A stretch of 64,000 nucleotides of DNA from Siphonodentalium dalli (GCA_032622095.1 CP136063.1:274715426-274779425), one strand, 5' to 3'; shown: positions 1 to 11,497, counted from the stretch's first letter. The notes: a model not told the origin generated them from the letters alone. Numbers and translations are program-made.

Positions 1-2381
1 TACATCGATGAAGAACTTTTTTCCTGGTATTGAACACCACGATATGTTCATGGGCCATCTTGTCGAGGTTTACCTTTGGCTATTGTAACGTCTCCTCTGT
101 AGCGAAGTGACGTTGCTCCCAAATTCGTACTTTGGTAGAGCGTTCCATTTAAGCAAAGGTAAAGTTCCTCAATGGAAAAAAATAGTTCTCTTCTGTGTGA
201 TGATCACTGTTAGCTGGTTTTCGCCGAACTTCGGTCCATGTTTGTCGTACACACAGATGAATATATAGACTTAGAAAGAACATGTGTGCAGATAGATATA
301 TAGATTGTAAATAAGTAAACATGGTCCGAAGAATTTGTTGCAGATGAACTTTATTTCGCTAGGCCTTTCAACGCTTGTATGCGCGTATCTTCAGGCGATT
401 GTTCACAACGTATGGCATCGGTCTCTTCAGTGTTTGTACATCGATGAAGAACTTTTTTCCTGGTATTGAACACCACGATATGTTCATGGGCCATCTTGTC
501 GAGGTTTACCTTTGGCTATTGTGACGTCTCCTCTGTAGTGAAGTGACGTTGCTCCCAAATTCGTACTTTGGTAGAGCGTTCCATTTAAGCACAGGTAAAG
601 TTCCTCAATGAAAAAAAGAGTTCTCTTCTGTGTGATGATCCCTGTTAGCTGGTTTTCGCCGAACTTCTATCCATGTTTGTCGTACACACAGATGAATATA
701 TAGACTTAGAAAGAACATGTGTGTAGATAGATATTTAGATTGTAAATAAGTAAACATGGTCCGAAGAATTTGTTGCAGATGAACTTTATTTCGCTAGGCC
801 TTTCAACGCATGTATGGGCGTATCTTCAGGCGATTGTTCACAACGTATGGCATCAGTCTCTTCAGTGTTTGTACATCGATGAAGAACTTTTTTCCTGGTA
901 TTGAACACCACGATATGTTAATGGGCCATCTTGTCGAGGTTTACCTTTGGCTATTGTGACGTCTCCTCTGTAGCGAAGTGACGTTGCTCCCAAATTCGTA
1001 CTTTGGTAGAGCGTTCCATTTAAGCACAGGTAAAGTTCCTCAATGGAAAAAAAGAGTTGTCTTCTGTGTGATGATCACTGTTAGCTGGTTTTCGCCGAAC
1101 TTATGTCCATGTTTGTCGTACACACAGGTGAATATATAGACTTAGAAATAACGTGTGTGCAGATAGATATATAGATTGTAAATAAGTAAACATGGTCCGA
1201 AGAACTAGTTGCAGATGAACTTTATTTCGCTAGGCCTTTCAACGCTTGTATGCGCGTATCTTCAGGCGATTGTTCACACCGTATGGCATCAGTCTCTTCA
1301 GTGTTTGTACATCGATGAAGAACTTTTTTCCTGGTATTGAACACCACGATATGTTCATGGGCCATCTTGTCGAGGTTTACCTTTGGCTATTGTGACGTCT
1401 CCTCTGTAGCGAAGTGACGTTGCTCCCAAATTCGTACTTTGGTAGAGCGTTCCATTTAAGCACAGGTAAAGTTTCTGAATGGAAAAAAAGAGTTCTCTTC
1501 TGTGTGATGATCACTGTTAGCTGGTTTTCGCCGAACTTCTGCCAATGTGTGTCGTACACACAGATGAATATATAGACTTAGAAAGAACATGTGTGCAGAT
1601 AGATATATATATTGTAAATAAGTAAACATGGTCCGAAGAATTTGTTGCAGATGAACTTTATTTCGCTAGGCCTTTCAACGCTTGTATGCGCTTATCTTCA
1701 GGCGATTGTTCACAACGTACGGTATCAGTCGCTTCAGTGTTTGTACATCGATGAAGAACTTTTTTCCTGGTATTGAACACCACGATATGTTCATGGGCCA
1801 TCTTGTCGAGGTTTACCTTTGGCTATTGTGACGTCTCCTCTGTAGCGAAGTGACGTTGCTCCCAAATTCGTACTTTGGTAGAGCGTTCCATTTAAGCAAA
1901 GGTAAAGTTCCTCAATGGAAAAAAAGAGTTGTCTTCTGTGTGATGATCACTGTTAGCTGGTTTTCGCCGAACTTCGGTCCATGTTTGTCGTACACACAGA
2001 TGAATATATAGACTTAGAAAGAACATGTGTGCAGATAGATATATAGATTGTAAATAAGTAAACATTGTCCGAAGAATTTGTTGCAGATGAACTTTATTTC
2101 GCTAGGCCTTTCAACGCTTGTTTGCGTGTATCTTCAGGCGATTGTTCACAACGTATGGCATCAGTCTCTTCAGTGTTTGTACATCGATGAAGAACTTTTT
2201 TCATGGTATTGAACACCACGATATGTTCATGGGCCATCTTGTCGAGGTTTACCTTTGGCTATTGTGACGTCTCCTCTGTAGCGAAGTGACGTTGCTCCCA
2301 AATTCGTACTTTGGTAGAGCGTTCCATTTAAGCACAGGTAAAGTTCCTCATTGGAAAAAAAGAGTTCTCTTCTGTGTGATG
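1..2381. repeat. 436-bp tandem satellite, about 5.5 copies
   Basis: The same unit restarts at 1, 437, 872, 1308, 1744 and 2180, giving a period of 435-436 bp. Copies differ by scattered single substitutions of a few percent. Each unit carries the landmarks TACATCGATGAAGAAC, GAAGTGACGTTGCTCCC and GTAAATAAGTAAACATGGTC. The array enters the window from the left, so its true length is unknown. No promoter or RNA gene is recognised in the unit. On the minus strand it contains an AATAAA overlapping the stop of a short ORF, which suggests the unit derives from the 3' end of a mobile element (inference). Confidence 0.95.
351..494 (-). other. 47-codon ORF present in each satellite unit
   Basis: On the minus strand each satellite unit encodes an ATG-started 47-residue frame beginning MAHEHIVVFNTRKK and ending QALKGLAK. 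Its TAA stop overlaps an AATAAA. An in-frame TAG lies just upstream of the ATG, so the frame does not extend. The copy at about 787-930 has a premature stop at codon 4 (GTTAATGGGCC on the plus strand), so the ORF is not maintained in every unit. It could be the relic C-terminus of a retroelement protein followed by its poly(A) signal. It matches no family I can name, and function is doubtful. Confidence 0.3.
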
Positions 2382-2512
2382 TTTACTTATTAACAATCTA
2401 TATATCTATCTGCACACATGTTCTTTCTAAGTATATATATTCACCTGTGTGTACGACAAACATGGACAGAAGTTCGGCGAAAACCAGCTAACAGTGATCA
2501 TCACACAGAAGA
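2379..2512 (-). repeat. Inverted terminal fragment of the 436-bp satellite
   Basis: At about 2379 the sixth unit stops and the sequence switches to the reverse complement of the unit's GTGATGATCACTG...AAGTAAACAT section. The array therefore ends in a head-to-head junction. The junction shares the three bases ATG with both sides. A fold or template-switch event at the edge of the array is the simplest explanation (inference). Confidence 0.9.
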
Positions 2513-2514
2513 AA

Positions 2515-5500
2515 CCCCTTGCCATTTTAAACAAGACAACCAAACCACAGTCCTAAGTTCACAAAATTCCTTTTGCACATCCCTCTCAGAATGACATTTT
2601 ACAACTGTTACCAGTACTTCAAGCTTTCGAAATTTCCAACCTGACATCACCCATAAAGTTAAAATTTGTGGCCATTTCGGTTTTACAGTTTTACCCAAAG
2701 TAGGAAAATATGGACTGTTACTGGTTGAAAAATAAAATGGAACACTATAAGGCATGACATTTATGTTCGAAAGATTTTATCAAATTATATGGGGGTCAAA
2801 AACCTACCCCTATACACTTTCCCGTCCCATTGCCCCATTCCAGGCAGCTTAGTAATCAAGAGGAATATATACATTAGTATACATGTACCAGTAACCAAAA
2901 GTAAGATGGCTATTTGATAATTAAATCTCTTATCTCCGCCCCGATTTGAACAAACGTGAATCCCCTATGAGATCCACTTATTTGGTAATTTCCGATGGTA
3001 TATTTTAATGGTTGAACTGAACTAATTTTCCTAAAATAACCCCAAATCTGAACAAATCTAAACTTCAGTCACCGAAGGACCCTTCATACCAAAAATAAGC
3101 TAAATAGGCCTGATGGTTCTTGAGAAGAAATTGTTTTAAGAATTACTATAGAAGGAAATATTTATGGCCCTGGCTTCTCACCTATTTGACCTGATGAACT
3201 AATTTGAACAGATCTAAATGAGAGTCATCTAGGGGACATCCACACCAAAATATATATACCCATTTGGTCTTTAATATGTATACGGAGAAGAAAACAATTG
3301 ATGGCCGGATTAAGACATAATGACAGATTGATGGATGGGAGAACAGTCTGACATAGAGACAGACAAATTTAATTCAATATACCCCCCAAGTTTTCTTTGC
3401 AAAATCAGGGTTTAATGAGTTCTACTGGGAACTGGTGGTTAAGAAAATAATATTCGAACAGCCAAGCCTGAACATACATGTAGTGTATTTGCAGAATGAA
3501 GCCCCAAATGGTAATTTAATGACGCAATCCTGCAATGCAGGATAGCATCACCATATTCACCCTCTAGGGACCTCATTCTGTTTAGGCCTCAACTGCTATG
3601 GGAGACATAGCATCAAATTGAAGTTCTCCAGTTACAGTTGCAATTGGTGATGTGCACCCATTGGGCATCTCAATTATGCATTTTATCTTCTACAAATTAG
3701 GGGATATAGAAACTAAACAGAAGGGAATATGTAAGTAAAAATGTCAATTTAAGACCCTATATACTTTCCACAAGATGATGCCTAAGCAAAATGAGGACAC
3801 TGACTAGTGTATTTGGTGATGCTGTGCAGGGTAGCATAACTAAATTTACCCTCAGGAAACCTCATTCTGAAAATGTCAGACACACTAAATTGAGGTTTGA
3901 GAACAACAGTTTGTTTTGATTTGTTGGCTAAGCATTTGTTCACACATGTCAGCCTGATAACATCTCAATTGATGACTGTGTATTAAAATTAACTCTCTGT
4001 CTGTAGCTAATATTATTGACTGAATCTGATGGTGGGGGAGATCTTGTAAGTTATGAGATGAGATGGGGTGGGATGCTGCTGGTTGGGGGCAGGTGGTGGT
4101 CTGGGTCGTGTGTGGGGGTTATGGGAAGGGAAAGTTTCCATGATTTCATTAATGATTTTCATAACTCTGCGGATGTTACAACGGTGTCAGTTTTTCTAAT
4201 TTTTTAAAATATTTTAAAACAAAACTAATAATTGTTTTTGTATGTTAAATTGATCAAGGAGTTTAATCTGAATTTTTTTTTTGAGTTATGTCCCTGGGTC
4301 GACCCCTATTTGACCTAGTGACCCTATTTTAACACATCTGAACCCCAGACGGACGAGGAGTGATGAATATAGCTCCACCGGAGAATTCCTCTCAGGTGAG
4401 CTAAACGAGACAGTCAATGACCGTATGTCGCTCACCAGCCTGTAAAGACTGAGAAAACTGGGACTCTGACAATATCAATTAAGACAAGTAGTTCTAAACA
4501 TGGACACAGCTGAAGGTTCTCCGATGAGAAGGGCTCTTCAATTTGGAATTTCTAATTGCACACAACGGACAAATCTCCAACAACTTACCTTTTAAAGAAG
4601 ACAACCATACCACAGTACTAAGTTCACAAAAATCCCTCTTATGTTTATTTTACAACTGGTACCAGTACTTCAAGCTCTCACACATTTGAAAATTACTAAC
4701 CCCATAAAGTTAAAATTTGTGGCCAATTTGCTCCAACAATTTAACCTGAAGTAGGAACATATGGACTATTGGTATAAAAACATACATGTTGGAAAATAAA
4801 AACAAACTATGGGAACAATTCTAGCCTATTTTGGATGTGAGCATCGAATCTACAACAAATGTTATACCAGGCATGAAATTTTCAACTGTTTAAATTTTGA
4901 TTAAAGTAGGGGGTCAAAACCCTACACCCTCTACACTTCTTTCCCATTGCCTCAAACATTGCCCACACCCAGGCTGTCTAGAAATCAATATTATTATATC
5001 AGTACCAAACAGGATAGAGAATAGTTAAATCGCTTTACTCTGCCCCTATATGTATTAGAACAAATGTGAACCCCAATCTATGAGATCCATTCATCTAGTA
5101 TTATCAAATACCCCCAATATCCAATAGGGCATGATTTCACCTGGATAAGTGGTGGTTAAGAAAATAATATTGGAACAGCCAAGTCTGTATCTGGTATGTC
5201 TGATCTTTGCAGAATGAGGTCCACAAAAGGTGAATTTAATGACACTAGTAGAATTCCCCAGGGTGGAATAGCATCAACGAATTCACCCTCTGTGGACCTC
5301 ATTTCCTAAAAATACCCCATTTGACAACAAACATGAACCCGGTCACCCAATGGCCATCCTTACCAAATGTAAGCTAATATAGACTTAATGGTTCTTGAGA
5401 AGAAAGTATTTTAAGATTTACTATGGAGGGAAAGATTTATTTCCCTATTTTTACACCTATTTGATCTGATGAACTTATTTGAACAAATCTGATTGTGAGT

Positions 5501-6112
5501 CACCTAGGGAACATGCACACTGAAATATATAAACATATTTGGTCTTTAATATGGAGAAGAAAATAATTGTAGATAGACGGGTGGATAGACATCACAACAG
5601 CCTGACAGACATAAGACAAATTCATTCCAATATACCCCCAGTGTTTCTTTGAAAAATCAGGGTATGATTTCATCTGGATAAGCGGTGGTTAAGAAAATAA
5701 TATGCCAGCCAAGTCTGAATATAGTGTGTCTGACATTTGCAGAATGGGGTCCCCAAAAGGTTAATTTAATGACAATATTCTGCATGGTGGGCTAGCATCA
5801 CCAGATTCATCCTCAGTCTGATTAGGCCTCACCAGCCATCCAGAACCTAAGGAACAGTTGAAGTTTGTAATGCACACCCATTGAGCACCTCAATTATGCA
5901 TTTTATCTTTTGCAAATTAGGAGAACATAGAAACTGAACAGAAGGGAACAAGTCAAAAATTAACTAAAACAAAATTTCAATTTGATACTTAAGATACTTC
6001 CCAGAAGATGATGCTTAAGTAGAATTAGGTCAATGTATGGTGTATTTGGTGATGCTAGCCTGCTGTACAGGGTAGCAACACTATATCACCCTCTGGGGAC
6101 CTCATTCTGCAA
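2515..6112. repeat. Two diverged copies of a ~2.2 kb non-coding block
   Basis: Segments recur in the same order: 2530-2750 matches 4598-4790, 2790-2860 matches 4910-4990, 3189-3300 matches 5460-5580, 3588-3710 matches 5826-5940, and 3800-3870 matches 6040-6110. The offset is about 2.07-2.27 kb with many indels. A shorter sub-block containing GTGGTTAAGAAAATAATAT and a GACCTCATT ending recurs at about 3410-3580, 5140-5310 and 5660-5820. No credible coding frame is present. The sentence-like repeat style (GATGGTTCTTGAGAAGAAA) is familiar from mollusc introns. Confidence 0.8.
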
Positions 6113-6296
6113 ATGTCAGACACACTAAATTCCGGCAGTTTTTTAAAAATTGCTAGCAATTATAATGTTTACACCAAACTCCATATAGCGCCCTCTACGT
6201 TATCACTGCGATATACCACTGCCCGAAGGATGGTACAGTTTTTTTTAACTATGCGGACCGATGTCTCTAGTTTGAGAATGGGGAATCTCATTCAAA

Positions 6297-6716
6297 ATGT
6301 CAGCGGGCTTTTCAACTCCCAGAAAAAAGTCAAAAGCCATGTGTTTTGCCTGCTTGACATCAGACAAATCGCGATGTTTTAAATTGAACATGCGTCGGAA
6401 ACTAACGTCTTTGTTCGGGGCATCTATTGATGAATTACCGGCAACTGCTTCCATCTGTCAGAAGTGTCTCAATAGAGTATCATCAAATTATGAATTCAAA
6501 TCCAGTTCCTTGAAACATTTGTCAGAGCATATGGAATATAAAAATATTCTCCAGTGCATCAATTTGCCGCTTCTCAACCCACTGCCAACACCTACTAGTG
6601 TCAGAATGGGGTACCATGTACTTCTTAATGATATTAAATTATTTGCTAAAATATTTATACCGGGTAGTGTTGGAATTATAAGTTGGTCCCAGTTAGAGAA
6701 ACTGTCTTACAAATGA
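6297..6716 (+). CDS. ZAD-like four-cysteine zinc-binding protein or exon
   Basis: The 139-residue ORF begins at an ATG in a good context (A at -3). Residues 16-57 hold two CxxC pairs, CFAC (16-19) and CQKC (54-57). They are separated by a basic stretch and a hydrophobic-acidic segment (LFGASIDELP), and a helix-like tail with a SLKHL motif follows. This C2-(~34 residues)-C2 layout resembles the ZAD zinc-finger-associated domain, an N-terminal dimerisation module of nuclear proteins. After about residue 85 the sequence looks unlike a folded protein, so the true exon may end near there and splice onward. It could also be the N-terminus of a DNA-transposon-encoded protein. No downstream partner exon was recognised. 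Function unknown. Confidence 0.45.
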   Translation: MSAGFSTPRKKSKAMCFACLTSDKSRCFKLNMRRKLTSLFGASIDELPATASICQKCLNRVSSNYEFKSSSLKHLSEHMEYKNILQCINLPLLNPLPTPTSVRMGYHVLLNDIKLFAKIFIPGSVGIISWSQLEKLSYK

Positions 6717-6719
6717 ATA

Positions 6720-7811
6720 ATGAAATGATATCTACCTGTTATGCTTATTTGTTACATGACATGATAATTAATGTAGCTGGTGTTATACATGTACTTTATT
6801 AATTTTACAAAAATAGGGATAGAAAATTTGGATGTACATGTACGTGTAGATATATGCCAAAATGTAAACTGTTTAAATATAGATTTAGCATGCAGTACAT
6901 GTAGGTTCTGCCCTGTTAAGTGGATCACTCATGAACACAGTGTGATACTATAATAGTACCATTATACTGGATGTAGCAATATGTTAATGCCATGAATGCT
7001 GGTCATGTTGACATATGCCCGTTAACTTTTACGTAAATTATTTCTATCAGAGTAACTAACATATCTCCCTGAAAGTGAAATTAATATATATTTATATCGT
7101 CACAAATGATCTTCGTCGGTTTTTTTTTAAAGTCTTTAATTTAAGCTACCTGTATCCGGTCCTTGTACACTACAGTGAGAAATGATGTGTCATCAATCAT
7201 CACTGATATGAAATGAAAATAGTGTGATTGGCTAACTTGTCAAAGTTTACATCCAAAAAAGTTGAATGCCTGGAGTGAATGTATCTACCACGAGGTCTCA
7301 AACAGTCTACCCCTTCGCATGCAAAATTGCAAAATAACATTGAATGTCTCAATGACACCAACAGCTTGAGGGTGGGAACGACCCATCATATGGTAGATAT
7401 TCAACCATGCTTTTTTAAAGTTTAAACTAAATTCAACACATAAAAAGATCAGTTTTTGAATTGATGACTGATGTACAGTACAGTACACGTACATGTACAC
7501 ATCAAATACCGTAGTAATAACAATTAACATTATGATCTTGTAACTAAACATGTTAGAATGATGACAGTAGCGCGGTATTAACTACTACGGGTACTAATAG
7601 TACTTACTAGTCTATCATAAAATATGGTCACAATTGCACATGCTGTATGGGGAATAAGGACAATACCAATAGTTACAATACAATTTAGTGTAACAATTTT
7701 TATTAATTGTAAATGTAATTCAAAATGTTAAAAAATAACATTGAATGATTGACTGCATGAGATCTATGGGAAGCCAATTTGACATTTAATAAATAATTGA
7801 GCTTTTAAAAG
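6720..7811. other. No gene recognised; AT-rich non-coding
   Basis: I see only AT-rich sequence with short ACATGTAC-rich stretches and no repeat structure that I can define. An 88-residue minus-strand frame at 7285-7551 was considered and rejected. Confidence 0.5.
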
Positions 7812-8012
7812 CGCAATAAGGAAAGCGCAATAAGGAAATCTCCAATTGCGCTTAAGCACAATAATGAAATACTTATGCGCAATAAGGAATCTCTTATTGC
7901 CCTTAAGCACAATAATAAGTATTCTTATTGCGTTTAAGCACAATACGGAATATTCTTATTGCACTTAAGCACAATAATGAATATTCCTTATTGCGCTTAA
8001 GCTCAATTAGCC
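7812..8012. repeat. 31-32 bp palindromic tandem repeat
   Basis: The core TTATTGCGCTTAAGCACAAT recurs at 7894, 7925, 7956 and 7988, with spacing 31, 31 and 32. It is preceded by copies in the opposite sense (GCGCAATAAGGAA at about 7811-7890). Each unit contains a CTTAAG palindrome. No flanking gene explains it, and it is too irregular for a CRISPR. Confidence 0.85.
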
Positions 8013-8478
8013 ACATTACATAAACTCTCTATAATTCAAATGGTTTAGTCCATGGAACAATTGGTGGAACAAATATAGGATACTTGTAATTTTACTATTT
8101 GCAATTCAATTCAATTCAATTATTTATTCACTCAAATCGTCAAATATGACACAATAGAGCTCGGTGGAATACGTGCATATAATTTCTGTGCAAATTACAA
8201 AAGTGGTGCGCGTTGAAAATTACACATATTATAATAATACAGTTGATTGAGAACAGCCCATGGTTGTGCAAATGTCGGATTTTAATGTATTACGTATATA
8301 GTATGCCTCAGGAGATTTTGAATAAAATCAGGACCCGTCTAATGAAAAGAGATAGGTTTTTCAAGGTTTTATGTCGTTTAAAGTTAAAAAGTTCACTTAA
8401 TTTGATGGTATTTGGTCGACAATAATAATATTTGTGTATGTATGACTCGCAGGTCTTTTAAACACGGGCATTGCAATA

Positions 8479-8922
8479 TTACGTGGAACCGTCCCCTATA
8501 TTTGTACCGCATAGAGTACATAGTCTATCGGAATAATCTGAGTTAATCCATGAACCAGATTCGATTGGTAAGTGGTGGTTGCGGGTACGAAATTTCAGAA
8601 GTATTTGGACGGTGTCGTTTTTCACGAAAGAGAGGAATTTCTCTTTGGTGAAGTCGTGTTTTATAATTCTGTAAAAGGCATACTTATTTGAATTACACAT
8701 TGTACCTCTCCATTCTTGAATGAATTGGTCTTCCAGCCTACACTTGACCGACTTCTTAAATCTGTCGAGACTAGATAATGTGTGATTGATCCATATACCC
8801 TCTATTCCAAGTTCATTTAACAGTTTATGCACATTTGCAATCCATGGGTTGTTAACGTTAGATGAGTTGTAATAAGTGAGTAATATATAATACAGTATAA
8901 ATGGTAGCCTATTGCAGTTCAT
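8479..8922 (-). pseudogene. LINE ORF2 C-terminal fragment
   Basis: A 147-residue frame resembling the region after the reverse transcriptase thumb in LINEs: NRLPFILYYILLTYYNSSN, then a NPWIANVHKLL segment, a basic helix block, and a final CTLCG cysteine pair near the end (RLCTLCGTNIGDGS) of the kind found in ORF2 tails. It lies directly after the endonuclease fragment, out of frame with it. About 2 kb of RT sequence has been lost at about 8915-8925 (size inferred from typical ORF2 length). Confidence 0.65.
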
Positions 8923-9484
8923 TTGTATAAGTTTTCCCTTGGTTCAGTCTGTCTACCGTAACGTTTGTCACCTTGAACTTGTCTATTATCCCCTTTGCGT
9001 GTTCATTATCGGTCAGAGTACCCGTCCGGGCATTAAAGTCCCCGGCCACTAAAACCTTATCAAAGTTGATAGTTTTGTCAAGAATGGAAAGATGGAGGTT
9101 ATCGAAAGTATTATCTTTAAAGTATTTAGAGTTATCCGGAGGGACGTATGTATTACCAAAGACATACGCATTTTTGTTGTATTTGTACATACACCAGAGC
9201 ACAGTTTCGCATTTATCGTCAAGGTGTGTGAAGTAATTGGCCAAAGTTTCCCTGACGGCTGTACAAATACCCCCTGACCTATATCTTGCTGTTTTAAATA
9301 TGTTTTTCACACCTATTATTTTGAAACCGTCAATTATTATAGAGTCAATTTCGTTCGTTTTTGATTCCTGAAACAAAAGGATGTCATAGTTATTGATATA
9401 ATCCAAGAATTCCGGATCGTTCAGTTTGGACATCAGTCCGCGTACATTTAAAGACAAAATATTAAGTGAGCCAATTTGGGTCAC
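8909..9484 (-). pseudogene. LINE ORF2 endonuclease N-terminal fragment
   Basis: About 190 residues of an APE-type endonuclease, the enzyme that nicks target DNA to prime reverse transcription. Recognisable blocks are SLNVRGL at the start (catalytic Asn), LLFQESKT (catalytic Glu), a YVPPD segment, and VLVAGDFNARTG (catalytic Asp and Asn). The first codon of the visible frame is GTG, so the real start is uncertain. The frame breaks after YTNELQ, where the sequence jumps to the C-terminal part of ORF2. The final SDH motif and the whole RT domain are absent. Confidence 0.8.
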
Positions 9485-9496
9485 TCCCGGGCAGTC

Positions 9497-10892
9497 CTAT
9501 AGGTGCGTGTCGACTGAGTCGCGACTTTGTTTGGCAACTTGTCTCGTGTTAACGGTATTGTTATTGTAATTATGTGTTGTCACAACATGATCAGTGTCAT
9601 TACGTTCGTCTTGTCGATTGAATTGTCCACTGTTCTGTGTCGTTCTTCTACCAGTCAACACTCTGCGTCCGTATGAATGTCCTCGCGAGTTATTTCCCCT
9701 AGGAAATGTTTTGGGTCGTGCTCCCCTTCCACTTCCACTGGGCGGTGGGTTTTGTCCGTCGCATGTATGTTTATTGAGGTCCGGGTTTTGGACAGCTTGT
9801 TTAGAGTCTATGTCACACCTATAGTGCGGCCTACCTGCAGCTTGGTATTGTTTATTGTCAATATATAATCTGTCTGCAACCACTCGCGCTTTATGTCCCT
9901 TGTTCCGTGCGTCCTTAGCTATCGGATTGAGTACCTGCTTTCTGTAGTTATTTATAACCTGTGGGTGGTGTTCGTTTATGTAACAGTTAGTGTTTTTAAG
10001 AGAACCGCTCTTTTTCCTGATATTTTCTCGGTCTTTGAATTTACAAAATGTTGCCAATATTGGTCTTGCTTTTCCATCCTTTGGTTTCCCAATCCGTTTC
10101 ACAGTTTTGAATTCAACAACATCAAAAACATACAACTTATCCTGAATGAAATCGCACAAAATTTCCTCTGTCGACACACTGTCGAATTCTGATTCCACTA
10201 TGCCTGTGAAAATTTGGTCATTCTGCATAGTATCCGATTGCAGATCTGTGACTTGCTCCATCATATGTTGCGTGCATTTTTCCAACAGATCTAAATTTAG
10301 CTTTATTTTTAATTGAATCTATCACGACAGTATTTATCCTTTCGTGGGATGCGTCACATCTTTGGATGTCGGATGCCATTTGTGATTGTTTGCCTTCCAA
10401 TGTTGACACTCGTCCAGCGAGGCATTGAACTGAATTTTCAATAGTGTCCAATTTATGGCTCATTGTTGATACTTTTTTGTCGACTTTGTAAATTGTTTTC
10501 ATGCCTATACTCATTTGTAGTAAGACACTCAGAAATTTGTCGAGCTTTTGATCAGTGCTCAGTCCACAAATACTATCCAGGCCAAAATCAGGGCAGGCAT
10601 GGTCACTAGGTCGATTTCCATTCATTGAATGTTCCGAGTTAATCTCATTATCATGTGAGTGATTGTCGTGGGAATGTGTGGGTCCTGAGAAGTTAAACAC
10701 CGCACTTGAAATCCGGTTTTGGAATTGGTCGAATTCATGCATTTCCTCAGGTATATCAGTTGGTTTATTTTCGGGTAGACATAATTGTTCGTCAAAGTCA
10801 CAATTAATTGTTTCAAGACCCTTATAAGCTAGTGCTGATGTTTCATGTTGATTCACGTTTTCGTCGTTGTGGGTGTCCGCCATCTTTGACAA
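9497..10892 (-). pseudogene. LINE ORF1 (nucleic-acid chaperone type), frameshifted
   Basis: The frame starts at an ATG (10892) in the context of an ATGGCGGAC-like 5' leader and reads to about 10280. A one-base slip near an A-run at about 10280 then moves it into the frame that ends at 9497. The N-terminal half is acidic and His/Asp-rich. A heptad-like segment follows (SHKLDTIENSVQCLAGRVSTLE). Next come an RRM-like block with RPILATFCKFKDRE and a C-terminal-domain-like block with NKGHKARVVADRLYIDN. The protein ends in an Arg/Gly-rich basic tail. This is the order of L1-type ORF1 proteins, which trimerise and bind element RNA. Only 12 bases separate it from ORF2. Confidence 0.75.
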
Positions 10893-10927
10893 TGTTTTTG
10901 TTGTTGTGGGCGGGGCTACGGATTTGA

Positions 10928-11497
10928 ATGTTCAGAGTTAAGAATTCAACTGGTGATAAAAATCACGAGGAACGAAACGCAAATGACAGCGTCGTACTAG
11001 ATCGCATTTCCAAACAATTGGGTCATTTTAATAGTACAATAGACCAACAGTTGGACGCCATACGCATTTCGTCAGCAATTCAGATGGCAACTGGTGTGAC
11101 AAATGTTATCACCCCTTTTTCGGGAGACCCTAAATCTTTTCTTGAATGGACCAACGAATTATATCGTTATGGCCAAGCAATTGATGCGACTGATCAAACA
11201 TTAATTAAATTTAAACTAAAACATTCCACCCAGAGCGGAGCATCTGAGTGGTATCGTGTAAAAAGGAAGAATAATAAGCAAACTATCGCTCCATCATGGA
11301 ATAAATTGCATGTACACAGAAACAATGAGAAAGTATTATGTTGGAATAAACCACCGAGAGATAGTAAAAATAATGTTCATAGGCCGTTTCATCAAAGAAT
11401 ACCGCACATAAATAAGAATAAAATATCCACGCCCGTGAAAACAAGAGCTCCATACACATCGCATAACCTTACGATCATAAACAAACACCACCGGTGA
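10928..11497 (+). pseudogene. Gypsy copy A gag remnant
   Basis: The frame opens inside the LINE/Gypsy junction, so its ATG is not the original start. Residues from about 12 on match copy B gag (NANDSVVLDRIS, then ITPFSGDPKSFLEWTNELYRYG, a retrotransposon gag/capsid signature). After LIKF the sequence jumps to what in copy B lies about 850 bases downstream, at the gag-pol overlap. The rest of the capsid and the CCHC knuckle are therefore gone, and the tail reads Lys/Asn/His-rich linker out of its normal context. Confidence 0.8.

Larger units (their letters stand above)
8102..10940 (-). mobile_element. Non-LTR retrotransposon with internal deletion
   Basis: A minus-strand LINE runs from a 5' region ending in a C/G-rich leader (about 10940) through ORF1 and a fragmentary ORF2 to a 3' tail of repeated ATTGA at 8102-8121, just after a TGAATAAATAATTG sequence. 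ORF2 keeps the start of its endonuclease and its extreme C-terminus, but the reverse transcriptase between them is missing, so the copy is dead. Its 5' edge abuts the truncated gag of Gypsy copy A. The clade is not settled; the two-ORF layout and ORF1 type suggest an L1/Tx1- or I-like lineage. Confidence 0.8.

Noticed and set aside
349-402. Hammerhead-ribozyme-like core (CTGAAGA, short stem, GAAA) in the satellite minus strand
   Set aside because: A stem II can be drawn, but the closing bases are mismatched, one unit breaks the stem, and there is no stem III with a cleavage triplet.
7285-7551. 88-codon minus-strand ORF with HPQAVGVIETFN, recalling the HPQ.NG..E.F phrase of integrases
   Set aside because: The match is only a few residues, no other integrase motif is nearby and the N-terminal half is low-complexity hydrophobic.
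10928-10960. Reading the LINE as an insertion into an otherwise complete Gypsy copy A
   Set aside because: No gag start, leader or 5' LTR appears on the far side of the LINE near 8100, so simple insertion with both flanks preserved is not supported.
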